From Lethocerus indicus (Eukaryota; Arthropoda; Insecta; Hemiptera; Belostomatidae): 64,000 nucleotides of DNA. Below the pieces are notes generated by a model. It had not been told where the DNA came from. It did no database searches and was given only the letters and a program-made list of their open reading frames with translations. The DNA is taken from the NCBI GenBank assembly GCA_019843655.1, contig JACDQD010000004.1, forward strand, positions 9,858,001-9,922,000. Reading direction: 5' to 3'. A program made the translations under genes and the position numbers. Positions 51,528-62,720 of this stretch are shown piece by piece (positions within the stretch are counted from its first letter, which is position 1; each line of letters starts with the position of its first letter).

Positions 51528-52838
51528 CTAACTTCCAATAAGATCACATAGTACTGTGTGTGGGGACAACTCAAGCAGCTGGTGTTGAACTGAGGTCTGT
51601 TGTAGAGTGAGTTCCATTATCAGGGTCTGGTCCTGATTAAGAAAATTATAAATGACAATAATATATTAGGCTCTATAACGTAAACAATTCAACAGGAAAC
51701 AGGTTTGAACAAACTCAGAATAGGACATGATGCACTTTCCACTGCTACTAAATACACCACCACAAAAATGGAATACTATTATAATAAGTATGGAACATAT
51801 TTTTACAGTGAAAATTATGTAACATAAATAGAAGTTCATTTAAAACTTTGTGCCTGCAAACAATATTAAATAATATAATTATAATTTAATTATAGTGTAT
51901 ATTAAATAATGATACTAAATCCATAAAGGGACTTCAAGTTCTTCACAGAAAATAACAATATATAAAAACAAATCATAAGACTCAAACTGATATGGAACTT
52001 TAAGATACTCTATATATAACTTTCCCTCACAATTTTATTTGTGGCTTTAAGCTAATAACAGCAAATCTGTGTGATATTTCACCATATACAATGGTGTGGT
52101 AAGTTTCAGGTTAAGGCATGTTCCCTTGCATTCTCATTGAAATGTTTTGTTTTTCGTCACCTTCCAAAGTAAAGGTATGATCATATCTTTTTCTAATTTG
52201 TTTTTGAATTACAAACATCTTATAAAATAGTTATCTAGCTGGTTAGTGAAGTAATAATTATGAATAAATCATTGCAATATCAAATATGTACAAATAAAAT
52301 TTGTATGTTTTTATATTTATTAGCAAGTACAAAAAATAAATGTTTTATAACCTTGTCAAGAATTATTCATATTGCAAGTTATTTCTAATGTATTTAAAAA
52401 AACCTTTACTTTAATTTGAATTGCAAGCTTTCTTGAAAAAAATAGCTTTTTGTGCATCAGCCAATAAATAATTTGCACTTATTGTATCTGGAGTATTTAT
52501 CCTGGAATATTAATGCTTTTCCCTGGGGCAATTGCAGTCAATAGCAGTGACATTAGCTTTGTTGTACTAAATTGGTAGTAGAGGTCATTGGAGTAGTAAA
52601 TAATAGATTTGTTAATAATAAATAATAATGTCGATATCTTACTTACAAATAATGGTAATAAACCTTCAGCAAATAAGCCTTTCAAGCAAGGGTCATTCTG
52701 TAGTTCAAGTGATTGATACAAGATACTGCCACACGTTAAGCCTGTCCGATACTGCTATCTAGCGACAAATGTCCAAACTATCAGATTACGTACGCTCCTG
52801 CTTATGTTCCGGGCAATCCGCGTTCTTTGGGAAGACAT
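51528..52838 (-). CDS. Small unrecognised gene, about 84 aa, three exons
   Basis: Two exons are well supported. One is 52751-52647, 35 codons containing GLTCGSILYQSLELQNDPCL and ending LLPLF at a perfect donor, TTT|GTAAGTAAG. The other is 51632-51528, after TTCTTAATCAG, coding DQTLIMELTLQQ...CDLIGS and a TAG. Both are phase 0, and a poly(A) signal (51412-51407) follows. The likely first exon is 52838-52794 (MSSQRTRIARNISRS). It would be joined by a 42-base intron (52793-52752, GTACGT...TAGCAG) that is a multiple of three and holds one in-frame TAG. So either a very short intron is removed or the frame is interrupted. CpGs cluster at 52.74-52.98 kb in otherwise depleted DNA, marking a promoter and start. 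The protein looks helical, Leu/Gln-rich, without signal peptide. I do not recognise the family. Confidence 0.5.
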
Positions 52839-53635
52839 TTGGTACAACAGTTGGTGAGGCGTTTTGCTTATTCAAGTTTTTTCTATTTTTGGACTTCCAA
52901 CAAACTCTGATCCAGTCGAAGGTTAATAAGTCTCTTCCCGACTGGAACTCTCGAATCAGAGCACGCTTTGGAAACAGGGCCTATAACAGATTTTGGTAAC
53001 ACAAAAACAATGAAATTATCTCTAATCCAAAGAAGATTATTATCAAGTACCTGTTTTTATTTCTGTGTATGGTCTAGGGATGGACTATATTGTTTTCCAC
53101 ATTCACATTATTTAGCATGGATTTGTTTAGTGTATTTATTGTGGTACTCTGTTTCAATTGTATATTTTATATCTATGTTGTTTGTCAAAAAAACATTGTT
53201 ACTTATATTTTTTGTCACATTGAAGAAATTAATAATAATCAAATGATTACTGTAATGATTGTTTACAATTATAGTTCTGGACAATAAATTTTAGATCATG
53301 AATGTTGAACTTTGTATGAATGTAGGATTAAAAATAAATGGAGAATCAATATTCTTTTGTACAACAGGTCATTCTTTTATTATAAGTATAAAAGTAATAG
53401 CATTTTCAATATGTTGTAACATTTGTATTATTATTTCTTCCTTGGCATTCTCTTGGTAGAAATAATATCATCTTGACAGTAGGTTTAATCTACATTATTA
53501 CATATATTTAAGAAACAAATTTTCTTTTCATTTATATACAAAAGCTGCTTATAAGAACCATTGGTTCAGGCAAAAATATTTAGTTACAATATTCATAAGT
53601 ACAGTCTTTTAAGTAAACATGTTATTTTACAAAAT

Positions 53636-53687
<52 letters not shown>

Positions 53688-55086
53688 GTTATAAACAACA
53701 TATTTACAATTTCTTTTTTATGTAGAAGTAAAATATTTCTGTTGATGTATATTTCATTTTAAGTGTACATATATGTTAAACACCATCCGTTAGTGTACCA
53801 TAAGATGAATATTTTTCTTTACTGTTAAATGTTACAGTTCATGGTGTTCCTTCTATTAATAGTAGTTATGGTGTATTAACATACTTATATTGATTTTAAG
53901 CTTTTCAACTGGAAACTCCATACTTTAGCTAGTAAGAGGGACACAATTAAAAAACAAGGAAGTAATTTTTAAATGATATAGTTTTCGTGATTTAGGTGCC
54001 AATAAAGTTCAGTTAGATGACATACATTCCTATGAAATAAAAATTTAACCGGTAAGAGAAATGCCTTTTTCTATAAGAAACATTTCCAATTTATTATTAA
54101 GGGATAAAAATCTGTTTATTAATTTTTATGTGTATGGTTAATACACATTGAAATTTGTGTACATGATACTACAAGTTTACATATTTTAAATCTAGTTTGA
54201 TCCCTCTTCTCAAGACACTTTTAAAGAACTTAAGTAATTTAAAAAATAGTAATAAATACAAAACCAATTTCAGAAAACTTTTATATTCATCCTTTTATAC
54301 TAAACTATATATTACTACATATATACAACTTATACGCATATTTAATAACCATATATATTTTTATACAAGAACATACTACTACTAATTTAGGTCAAATATG
54401 TCAACCATACAAATAACAATTTACACGAAATTTTATACCAGCTCTTCAACTTCTCACCAATTCATCATTATGACTAGCTCTCTACAATGAGATGGAAATA
54501 TGTATAGGATATTTCTCTGGTATACAGAAGGCATTTGGGTATATGAAAGCCAAGTATGATTAAAAAATATTTCCTTTGTGTTACAACTCATCGACACAAA
54601 AAAATGTGCCTTACATTTATAAAATGTATTTATTCATTGCTAGCATATTTATAATGAGTACTCATTACTAATTTTCGACAGGCCAACATTATTCAGAAAT
54701 AATTATACATCCATCACTTACAAATAAACCCTTGCCTTGTACAAATTTAACAAAATGAACATTTTTGTTTTTCAATTCAACAAATTAATATTTTCACCGT
54801 GAGTACAATAAAGTAAAAAATGTCTATGATAAACAATTATAACACATAGCGTACATAATAATAATAATCAGATACTGGACTAAAATGAAAATTACGAAAT
54901 ATTTCAGTCATTAAGCATTGTGGGTTTTCTTAAATGCTGAATATGTAACACACATATGAGCCAAGTAAATTTACATAAAACACTCTCCAAACGACTATTA
55001 CTTTGGTAATCAATTTTTTTTATTTTGCGGAGCACTCATTACGAAAAACAACTCGTGTACCAGGGGAAAGTATAGTATCACAGTTT
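52839..55086. other. Stretch between the small gene and BAMBI
   Basis: AT-rich and CpG-poor except near 52.84-52.98 kb. It contains a (TA)n repeat. The right part probably includes the BAMBI 3' untranslated region. I see no coding exon. Confidence 0.5.
53640..53683. repeat. (TA)n microsatellite
   Basis: About 21 TA units. Confidence 0.95.
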
Positions 55087-57285
55087 TCAACGGTAGGCCG
55101 GTAAATGGTGGGATGGGAGTATCCTCTTGTAGTCCAACTTATCGGGTTGTCCGAGGGTAAGTAGGGGTGGGTGGCTGAAGGCGTACTGGTGGTGGTTGTA
55201 GAGGAGGTTGCAGCTGGTGGTGTTCTTGGTGTTAGTGGCGGAGAGGAAGGTCGATCGGCAGGCGGCGTCTCCGGCGCCGGCCAGGGCGCAGTTCAGCTTC
55301 GCGTAGGCCTCGTTCTTCGTCGGCTCGCCCTCCCGCGTCCGTCTCCCGCCGCACCCCGTGTCGTTCTCGTGGTAAAGAAGCGGCAGCAGTTTCTTCTCCG
55401 AACTCGAACCGCACTCAGCCCGGTGGTTCTGGACATCCCCACCGCCGAACCCGCTACCCATGCCTACGTCGGGAAACATGTGGTGGTGGTGTTTCTCCCT
55501 GAAAGCAAAATTATAAATAAAATATTATACTCTTTTATTTTCTAAATTGGATTTCAAGATTCGAGCTTATGTACTCCTTCTTGTTTTAATATGGTATAAG
55601 AACGATTCTAAAAGTTCGTTAAGGTGGATCTCTCCCTGTACCCGCTCGAAAGAATCGATCATAATTTACACGTTGAATGTTTCTCTCTGTTACCCATCCG
55701 TTATCAAACAAAAAATTACTCGCCTAGAGATCCCCTAGGTCGGAATTAAGAGACGCAAAAAACAAATCTGTATCGAGAGAATTATTAATGTGAAATGCTT
55801 ATATAAACTAATTCCGGCTCCCCGTTCTATAGTGGGATATGAATTCGCAGTAATTCCAAACTTAATTCGCCCACAACACCGGTTTCTCATAAATTCGACA
55901 GTTACCTCAGTTTGACGCCCAACGGTGTGTGGTGGAGTGTCTCGTGGCTGAGGATCTTGAGGGCGAGAGCTATGAGGACGAGGAGAATGAGAGCGCCGCA
56001 AATTGGGACTGCTATGGTGGCAACTTTGAACCATCTTATGTTTTCGTACCCACCACGCCAATCCCCGTGCACTGAACCCAAATCCACGGAACTGCCCATC
56101 ACGCCGCCAACAGCTAAAATTAAAATTAATAAGTAAAATTGTTTCGTAAATTAGCTCCAGACTTGGGGCGTCATATGCCGCTCTAAACCTCCTGGAGATA
56201 TTATCTCGTCAAATGAATAGACGAGTTATTTTAAACCTAAATTTCGTGGGCTTCGTGCGAAGTTTAAACATTTTAACCATCATACCCACTGCTTATGTCG
56301 TTACATTAAAGCTATGACCTATACAGTAGAAATCTTGAAATAGTAATGAAAATTGCTAATGAATTTGATCGAACGATCTACAATCGAAGAAGGAGTATGA
56401 AATTTTACTTAAACTGTAAATGAATTACAATTACAAAAGTAAAGTAAACGTTAAGTCAGTTTTTCAGGTAATTTCAGTTAGTTTCGGAAAAAATTGTTAG
56501 TAGATAAAGTTTACCTGGATTTCTATTATATGATTTTTTTATCCATAAAGGAAGTTCGGTGATTTAATTTAAGATCAAGAATTCATAATTTCTTTTTAAG
56601 CCGCTAGAGCCGGCTAATTGCTGCTGATTTCAAGCCAAGGTAAATGTTTAAAGTTTGTACATCGGACCAAATTTTTTGGGGACAACAGAAATTAAATTAC
56701 GGGAATTGAAATTTAGGTCGAAGTAAGTGAAATCAAATAGGGTGCTTATTTTATAAAATGCGTTTGGTTCGCGTAGAAGATAACATGTAGAAGAGGCATA
56801 TCTCAAGTCGCTGTTAAAACACGAAACGACAATAATTTTAATCGTCCTTTCGGAGCGAGCGGCCGGGTCCGTCTCCGGTTCTTTTATAATTGATTCCGTC
56901 CGAGTGAGTTATAAAACCTGTACGGGCATTCCCGAGCGGCAGGGGGACCGGTCTCCGGGAAAGAAATTAAAAAAAAAATTAAATATCGAAAGAAAACAGA
57001 AAAAGAATAAACCGAAAGGAACCGGTCTACATTTCGGGGCCGGGGGAAACGAGACGTCGGCGAAACAATGACGCGAACCAAAAGAAGCGGATGGAGAAGA
57101 CCTCCCCGCACTTCGGATCAAGGTCCAGACGGAATTGTAAATAAGAGCAAAAAGGGGGGAGGATGAAAAAGAATGGAGAGTATGAGAACGGAGAGAGAGA
57201 GAGAGAGGGGGAGGGATGGAGAGAGGCCACAGGTGGTACAGTTTTTTCTCTCTTTGGACTGTCATCGTCCTCCGCCGGTTCGGGT

Positions 57286-57350
<65 letters not shown>

Positions 57351-59493
57351 TGAGGGGGAGGGGGTGGCAGGTCAGGTCGGGCTCGTTTTATTGTTTTTAA
57401 TGGCCCATTAAATCAGAATCGGGGCTATCTCACGACCCCCACTTACCATTTATTTACTTATCGGGCATTCAAAGACGGGACCCCCGGGGCGATGGGAAAA
57501 TATTCAACGGGAGAAACTCTTTCCGATAGGCTTCAAAAACCCTAAACGCTCTTTTCTCGGTCGGGATACCACTACTACAATATTCACCGCGAATTTCACA
57601 ATGACACAAATAACATACCATCATCTCTGTTAATTCAATTACAGATATAGGGACAGAGAAAGAATCAAGAATCGTCGTCAAAAGGTCTCGATCTCAAATT
57701 TTAACCTGACCCGTTTTTTTCTCCGAACCTCTTTATATGTCTCTCAATTTCAAAATGAACTATTTTAAACTCATAAATAGTTACATTTATTTTTTATATA
57801 TAACATAGATGGACTAGCTCGGTGTTCCCAATCCATTATAATCCTGTATGCCTCTATAGACAGAAGTATTCGTAATTAGGCATGAAAACGGAGCATTTTT
57901 TACCTTCCATTTGACAATTAGATTCCTACTTAACAGCGACTGTTTTGACGATATCCGGTATATAGCTTATTTAAAAAATCATGTCTTTATTTCTACTAAC
58001 AATAGACTTACCCAAAATGGTTTCGTTGTACTTGGTTCTGGTTTCTTGGCTGTCTATGTGGTTGCACATGTCCTGGTGACAGCATAGAAGCAAGGAGGAG
58101 GGTGGATTGGTTTCCTTGTGTCTGCCCGAACTATTGCTACCATTGCTACTGGGCAGGTTTCCATCTCCGTTCAAACTGCCGCTCGGCACATTTCTACAGA
58201 AGTCGTGCTTCTCCCTTGAAAAGAAGTTTGCAAAATGAAAACCCAAGTCGGGAAAAATTTTCACGCATGTTAAATATTTCTGTACATTGCAGTTATTTGT
58301 CTATACCACAAAGTGATTATTCTTACTAGTATAATACTTCGAATTATTTTAGAGATATGGTCCGCAAGCGCCACAGAAATAACTCACGCGGTATTTTAAA
58401 AACCGGCCATCCCAGAGATATTACTCTAGACAGAAACCAGATATGGTTCGATAGGTGATTATTACATTTGAGTTTGCGAATACACAAAAACTCCATCAAT
58501 GCTTTATCAATGCGCATTCCGGGAATATAGTGATTAATTAACTAGTGAATGTTTTAATTTGAATGTTACAAGCGCAGATGACATTCAGCTTTTCATGATA
58601 CAAAAGATGGCCACTTTACTGGATTGCCTGCTCTTTAACAAAATCGTTTAGAAAGCAGTTCATTTATGAAATGAAACTGTATCAAGCAATTTCACGCAGT
58701 CGCACTGTTTTTATATGAATACTACGCCAATTTGTCCGCGTCTTAATATGTATATTCCATGTTTACGGAATAATCTGAACACCGGTATTTACATTTATAT
58801 TGACTGTACGTTACAAAGTTAAATGCGATGCAATGCAGAAGTAAAAGGCAATCGGGGAAATGAGGGCCGGAAATAAACCTACCCTCGGACTCATCGAAAT
58901 AGGTCATTACTCAAGTTTGCATATAATTGCTGTAATTTGTGCCTCGTCTCACTGGCTCGGTGTTCCGCTAATTACGCTGTTTTTTTCTAATTGGCGGCGC
59001 CACATTCAATTATGGACCCAGTGAGAATTCACACGACAATATAAATGTTTTAATTCCTTAAAAAGCGGCGCGGTGCATTGGTAGGTCGGGCTTTAAGAGT
59101 ATGCATATGAGTCGGCACTGAACGGCTGATTAATGCATTTGCTTTGACATTGAGCGAAACACATTTTACATGAAAAAAGAATATATTTCAAACAGTGATT
59201 CGTGCGTCTGCGACTTAGAAAAAAACGAATTATACGCGAGTAAACGCAAAGTGCTAGGCAATAAGTAAATAAATACGTAAGTTGCAAATGTGCAATCTTT
59301 AACACCAATTTGCAATCTTTCTTTACAAAACGGGATTTAAATACTGACTTGGGAAGAAGATCTAGGCAGCCGTGAAGGGCCCTGTCGATGTCCATGTTGG
59401 TCTGGAGGTCGGAGAAACAACCTTTCCCCTGGGACTTGCACATGTATCCGCTGGTTATGCACTGCATCAGGTTGCAGAAACAGTGCACCACTT
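55087..59493 (-). CDS. Bambi: BAMBI, BMP/activin membrane-bound inhibitor (last four exons)
   Basis: BAMBI is a type I TGF-beta pseudoreceptor without a kinase domain; it dampens BMP and activin signalling at the plasma membrane. Exons 59493-59349, 58214-58012, 56113-55906 and 55498-55087 join in frame, coding about 322 residues. The Cys-rich ectodomain has HCFCNLMQCITSGYMCKSQG and HGCLDLLPK, then LLLCCHQDMCNH, matching the vertebrate layout (CYCDA, GYMCKS, LECCHEDMCN). The membrane segment with its flank, WFKVATIAVPICGALILLVL, closely follows human WFRAAVIAVPIAGGLILVLL. The cytoplasmic tail is about 160 residues, His/Gly/Ser-rich and longer than in vertebrates, ending LPAYR. Sequons include NSS and NET. 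The incoming phase needs one base (G|AA), so the exon with the ATG and signal peptide lies further right. I could not find it up to base 64000, so the gene is partial here. Confidence 0.92.
57289..57347. repeat. (TA)n microsatellite in a BAMBI intron
   Basis: About 29 TA units in the intron between the second and third exons listed for BAMBI. GA-rich and G-rich DNA flanks it. Confidence 0.96.
58965..59000. promoter_or_regulatory. Homeobox-like and GC-rich motif cluster in a BAMBI intron
   Basis: Two TAAT-core motifs (CTAATTAC and CTAATTGG) are followed directly by GGCGGCGCC in an AT-rich setting. GC-rich motifs of this kind can bind Mad/SMAD proteins, and vertebrate BAMBI is a BMP-induced feedback gene. 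The motifs are seen; the function is inferred. Confidence 0.25.
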
Positions 59494-60661
59494 CTGAAAA
59501 ACACAAGCAAATAAAAATAAAAATACAACACTCTATTGTTCCCTGTATAATATCTAGAATATAGTATCATATCATTTACCGTATTCTACGATTTTTATTT
59601 TAAATAGTGTTTGTATGCATAGACTGCCCGGCGACTGGTTCTTCTGCGACTCTTTGATTCTGAACTAAAAATACGTATTTGAACATAAAAATCGTCTCTG
59701 TTATACCAATGTCCCGTTTTAATAAATCCACTAACTGGGTATCTATACCCTTAGAGTTGTAGAGTCGTTCGCGGACTTGTTTAATCGTTCTTTGTGGCCG
59801 TTAAACTTTTTTTGCAAAACGATTCGAATTGCGGATTCGGTCGTCCGGAATCGAGCCGAGTGTAGAATCTGGCGCCGGCTCAAGCCAGTAGGGCCGGAGT
59901 GAGGACAAGAAAACGATTGTGAAGATAATTGCGGTTTTTCTTGGTCTCGCAGGACACGACGCTTCCCTCCCCACGGGTAATTGCCAGTCGCCCTTTTACG
60001 AGCCCACCGACACACACACATTAACAACGCAGCCCACCGAAGAAAATAATTGGATTTATTAGTCCTGGAGTTTATTCGTCGGGGCCCAATACAGGGAGAG
60101 AGAGAGAGAGAGGAGAGAAAGGCGGCGGTGTCCCATTGTGAAAAACCGGTCTGTGCTTTGGCTCGACCGGAGATAATTAGAAAAAATGCAGGATTGTACT
60201 AGCCGGCAATAGACCATTGGAATGCCCGAATAATGGAAGCTATAGATAATTAATTTAATTATTGTCATAATATTTTTATGATAGGTCTGAAAACGTGATC
60301 GAGGATAGGGCAAATAATATTTTAAAAAACCTCGGAATGTGTTGTTACATTTTCCATAAGAAAGAGAAATAGCCCTCAGAATTATATAATTTGACATGTA
60401 ATATTTATGGCAAGGTCATCATTGTCAGTCTTGGTTGTCTCAGCAGAATGACTAAACTGCACCGTAGGCAAGATGCCTCGTAGGTGACTCAATATATTTC
60501 TAACGGAATGATTGTGTTAATTGCGAGAAGCTAAAAAACGGATCTCGAAAATCGTACGACGAACGAAATAATTTATTTCTAATATATAAGATAATATATC
60601 AAACGTTTGTAATATTTTCCTGAATGATTAAAAACGAAGCAGTTTGTATCCGACCCAAGTC

Positions 60662-60692
60662 CGATTGGTTGTTAAGGTCCCTTAACCAATGG
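60662..60692. repeat. Short hairpin with inverted CCAAT motifs
   Basis: CGATTGGTTGTTAAGG is followed two bases later by CCTTAACCAATGG, giving an imperfect stem with CCAAT boxes facing each other. Confidence 0.4.
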
Positions 60693-62674
60693 CTTCTCCC
60701 TAATAGCAATCTGAATTGGAAAGGCTTCATCGCCCCGAGAATTTCGAAATCTCCGAGTGCCCTGTTTCTAGGTAATTAACACACTAGATAATTAGAAAAA
60801 TCAAATTTTTTTGAGATTCGGTCTTCTGAGATACAATTACGTGTCTACCATCTCGGAAATAAGTTAACAAGTAGTTAACACAATACAATTATCAATCCTG
60901 GAAGTTCAACCGTTGGTAGATACTCAAGCATTGTATCTAACTTCAGGACTGATACGAGCGGAAGCGGTTTCCTATCTTGTGATAATTTTTCAAAACCCCG
61001 AGCCCCCATTCTAACTTCCTTAAACCAGTACGTAGTATTATATTTCGAGAGAGCTAAAAAGCTTGTAGCTGAAACCTACAGAACGGGTGACAGACAAAGA
61101 ATATTTAATGTCGGAATATTTGGCTATTAAAATTAAGAATAGCGGATAAAACACATAATAATACGATAATTACTGTATGAAAATAAATTTACGGTGTTTG
61201 GAGTGAAGGAGAGTAAGGAACATTATTACACTTGCGATTACCCGTTTTCCAAATAGTATAACAGTGTAGCGGTACTAAATTTTTAAGATTAATCGAAAAC
61301 TTTATCAACGAAAAAATACATCACAAGTATTTTAAAGGAATTCTATTGATAATCACAAGAAACATGTTCTAGTATGGGATCAAACATTCAAGAGGCATTA
61401 GTGATAATGATAATGATCGATATAATCTTCTTCTCAAATACCGATGCAACTAGCATGAGGGCAAAAAACAGAGCACGAGGGCTATTTAACACCGGATTAT
61501 ATATGTGGCTTTACGTCGTAAATAGCGAAGCTAAAAATTCACGCTAGTCTTCAGTAGGACAGGGGATAAGACCAGAAAGGAAGCAGGAAGTTTGTTGACG
61601 CTTTACTCTGAGAAGGCCATTAACAAACAGTAGGGCCGGTGGGCGACGTGTGTGTCCCCCATAGGAGGACAAATACGTGGGGGGGGGGATATGCTACCTG
61701 AGGGGACAATCAGGGAGGGTACCGGACGCTCAATTAGCCGGTAAAAGTAGACACCCGTGTTAACTCCAACTTCTCGGAACTAGGTAACACGACCCCACCT
61801 CCACACTCCCCAATTCCTTCGGCAGACACAAAAAAGGCCTGAGAACAAGGATTGCCCCAAGGAGGAAGACGGCCCCGTTTCCAGGTAATAACTCTCTTCT
61901 CGGAACCACCCACCTCATCTGGAACGTCCCATCCTTTTGTCCAAAAATTAAATGATCACATTCAAGGGAGTATGGAAATTTCCCCTTTTCACCGACGGAC
62001 ACAACAGTTTTCATCAGACGTTTGTCCCATCCGTCGCCCCGGAGGGATCGTCGCCGTCGATCTATAATCGAGGGGTCTATTGTTCTCTCCAGGATGAAAG
62101 TCAATTTACAGCCCTAATTCAGTTGGCGATTTTTAAAAACTGCGCTATTATTGGGGGTCGAATAGATTCAGATGAGGAAGCTGTATAGTTTACGGTGCCA
62201 TTGAAAAACTGAACTATCCCAGTCGTGAATGGGCGAGAAGATAGAGGTGATATTGGAGAGGATCCAACATTAATTAGGCGGGTGGCCCCCTAGTGAAGAC
62301 TTGGCCCGGTGGCGCCACTTATGGATACGCGCTCTTTCTAAAAACAAATCACCTCTCACTTCATCTCTATTTGCAGACACCAACATAATATTATTAGCGT
62401 CCATATAATATTAAGTTACAACTACTGGCATGGAATCAAGTTGGTCATCAACTGTTGGTCGCATTTATTGTAAACCAGAGAATGAGATACTTAGAAGGTG
62501 AGGAAGGTTATTTTCACTATAAATGGTATTTAAGACTGAATAGGCGACGCGGTGATAGCAAATATTATGATATTATGACAATATTTAGAATACAAACTTC
62601 ATAATTTAATCAAGGTAATTTTGTAGATATAGAATATAGATTTCCTAATTTCGTTGAATTATTTATTAAAGCGT

Positions 62675-62679
<5 letters not shown>

Positions 62680-62716
<37 letters not shown>
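62680..62716. repeat. (TA)n microsatellite
   Basis: About 18 TA units. Confidence 0.93.

Positions 62717-62720
<4 letters not shown>

Noticed and set aside
52769..52999. 76-codon plus-strand frame beginning MSKLSDYV
   Set aside because: It overlaps the likely promoter and first exon of the minus-strand small gene; no splice or family support.
55171..55545. 124-codon plus-strand frame, Val/Gly-rich
   Set aside because: Antisense of the GC-rich last exon of BAMBI.
61760..62104. 114-codon minus-strand frame considered as the BAMBI signal-peptide exon
   Set aside because: A hydrophobic stretch (FLLGAILVL) is not near an ATG, and no phase-1 donor follows.
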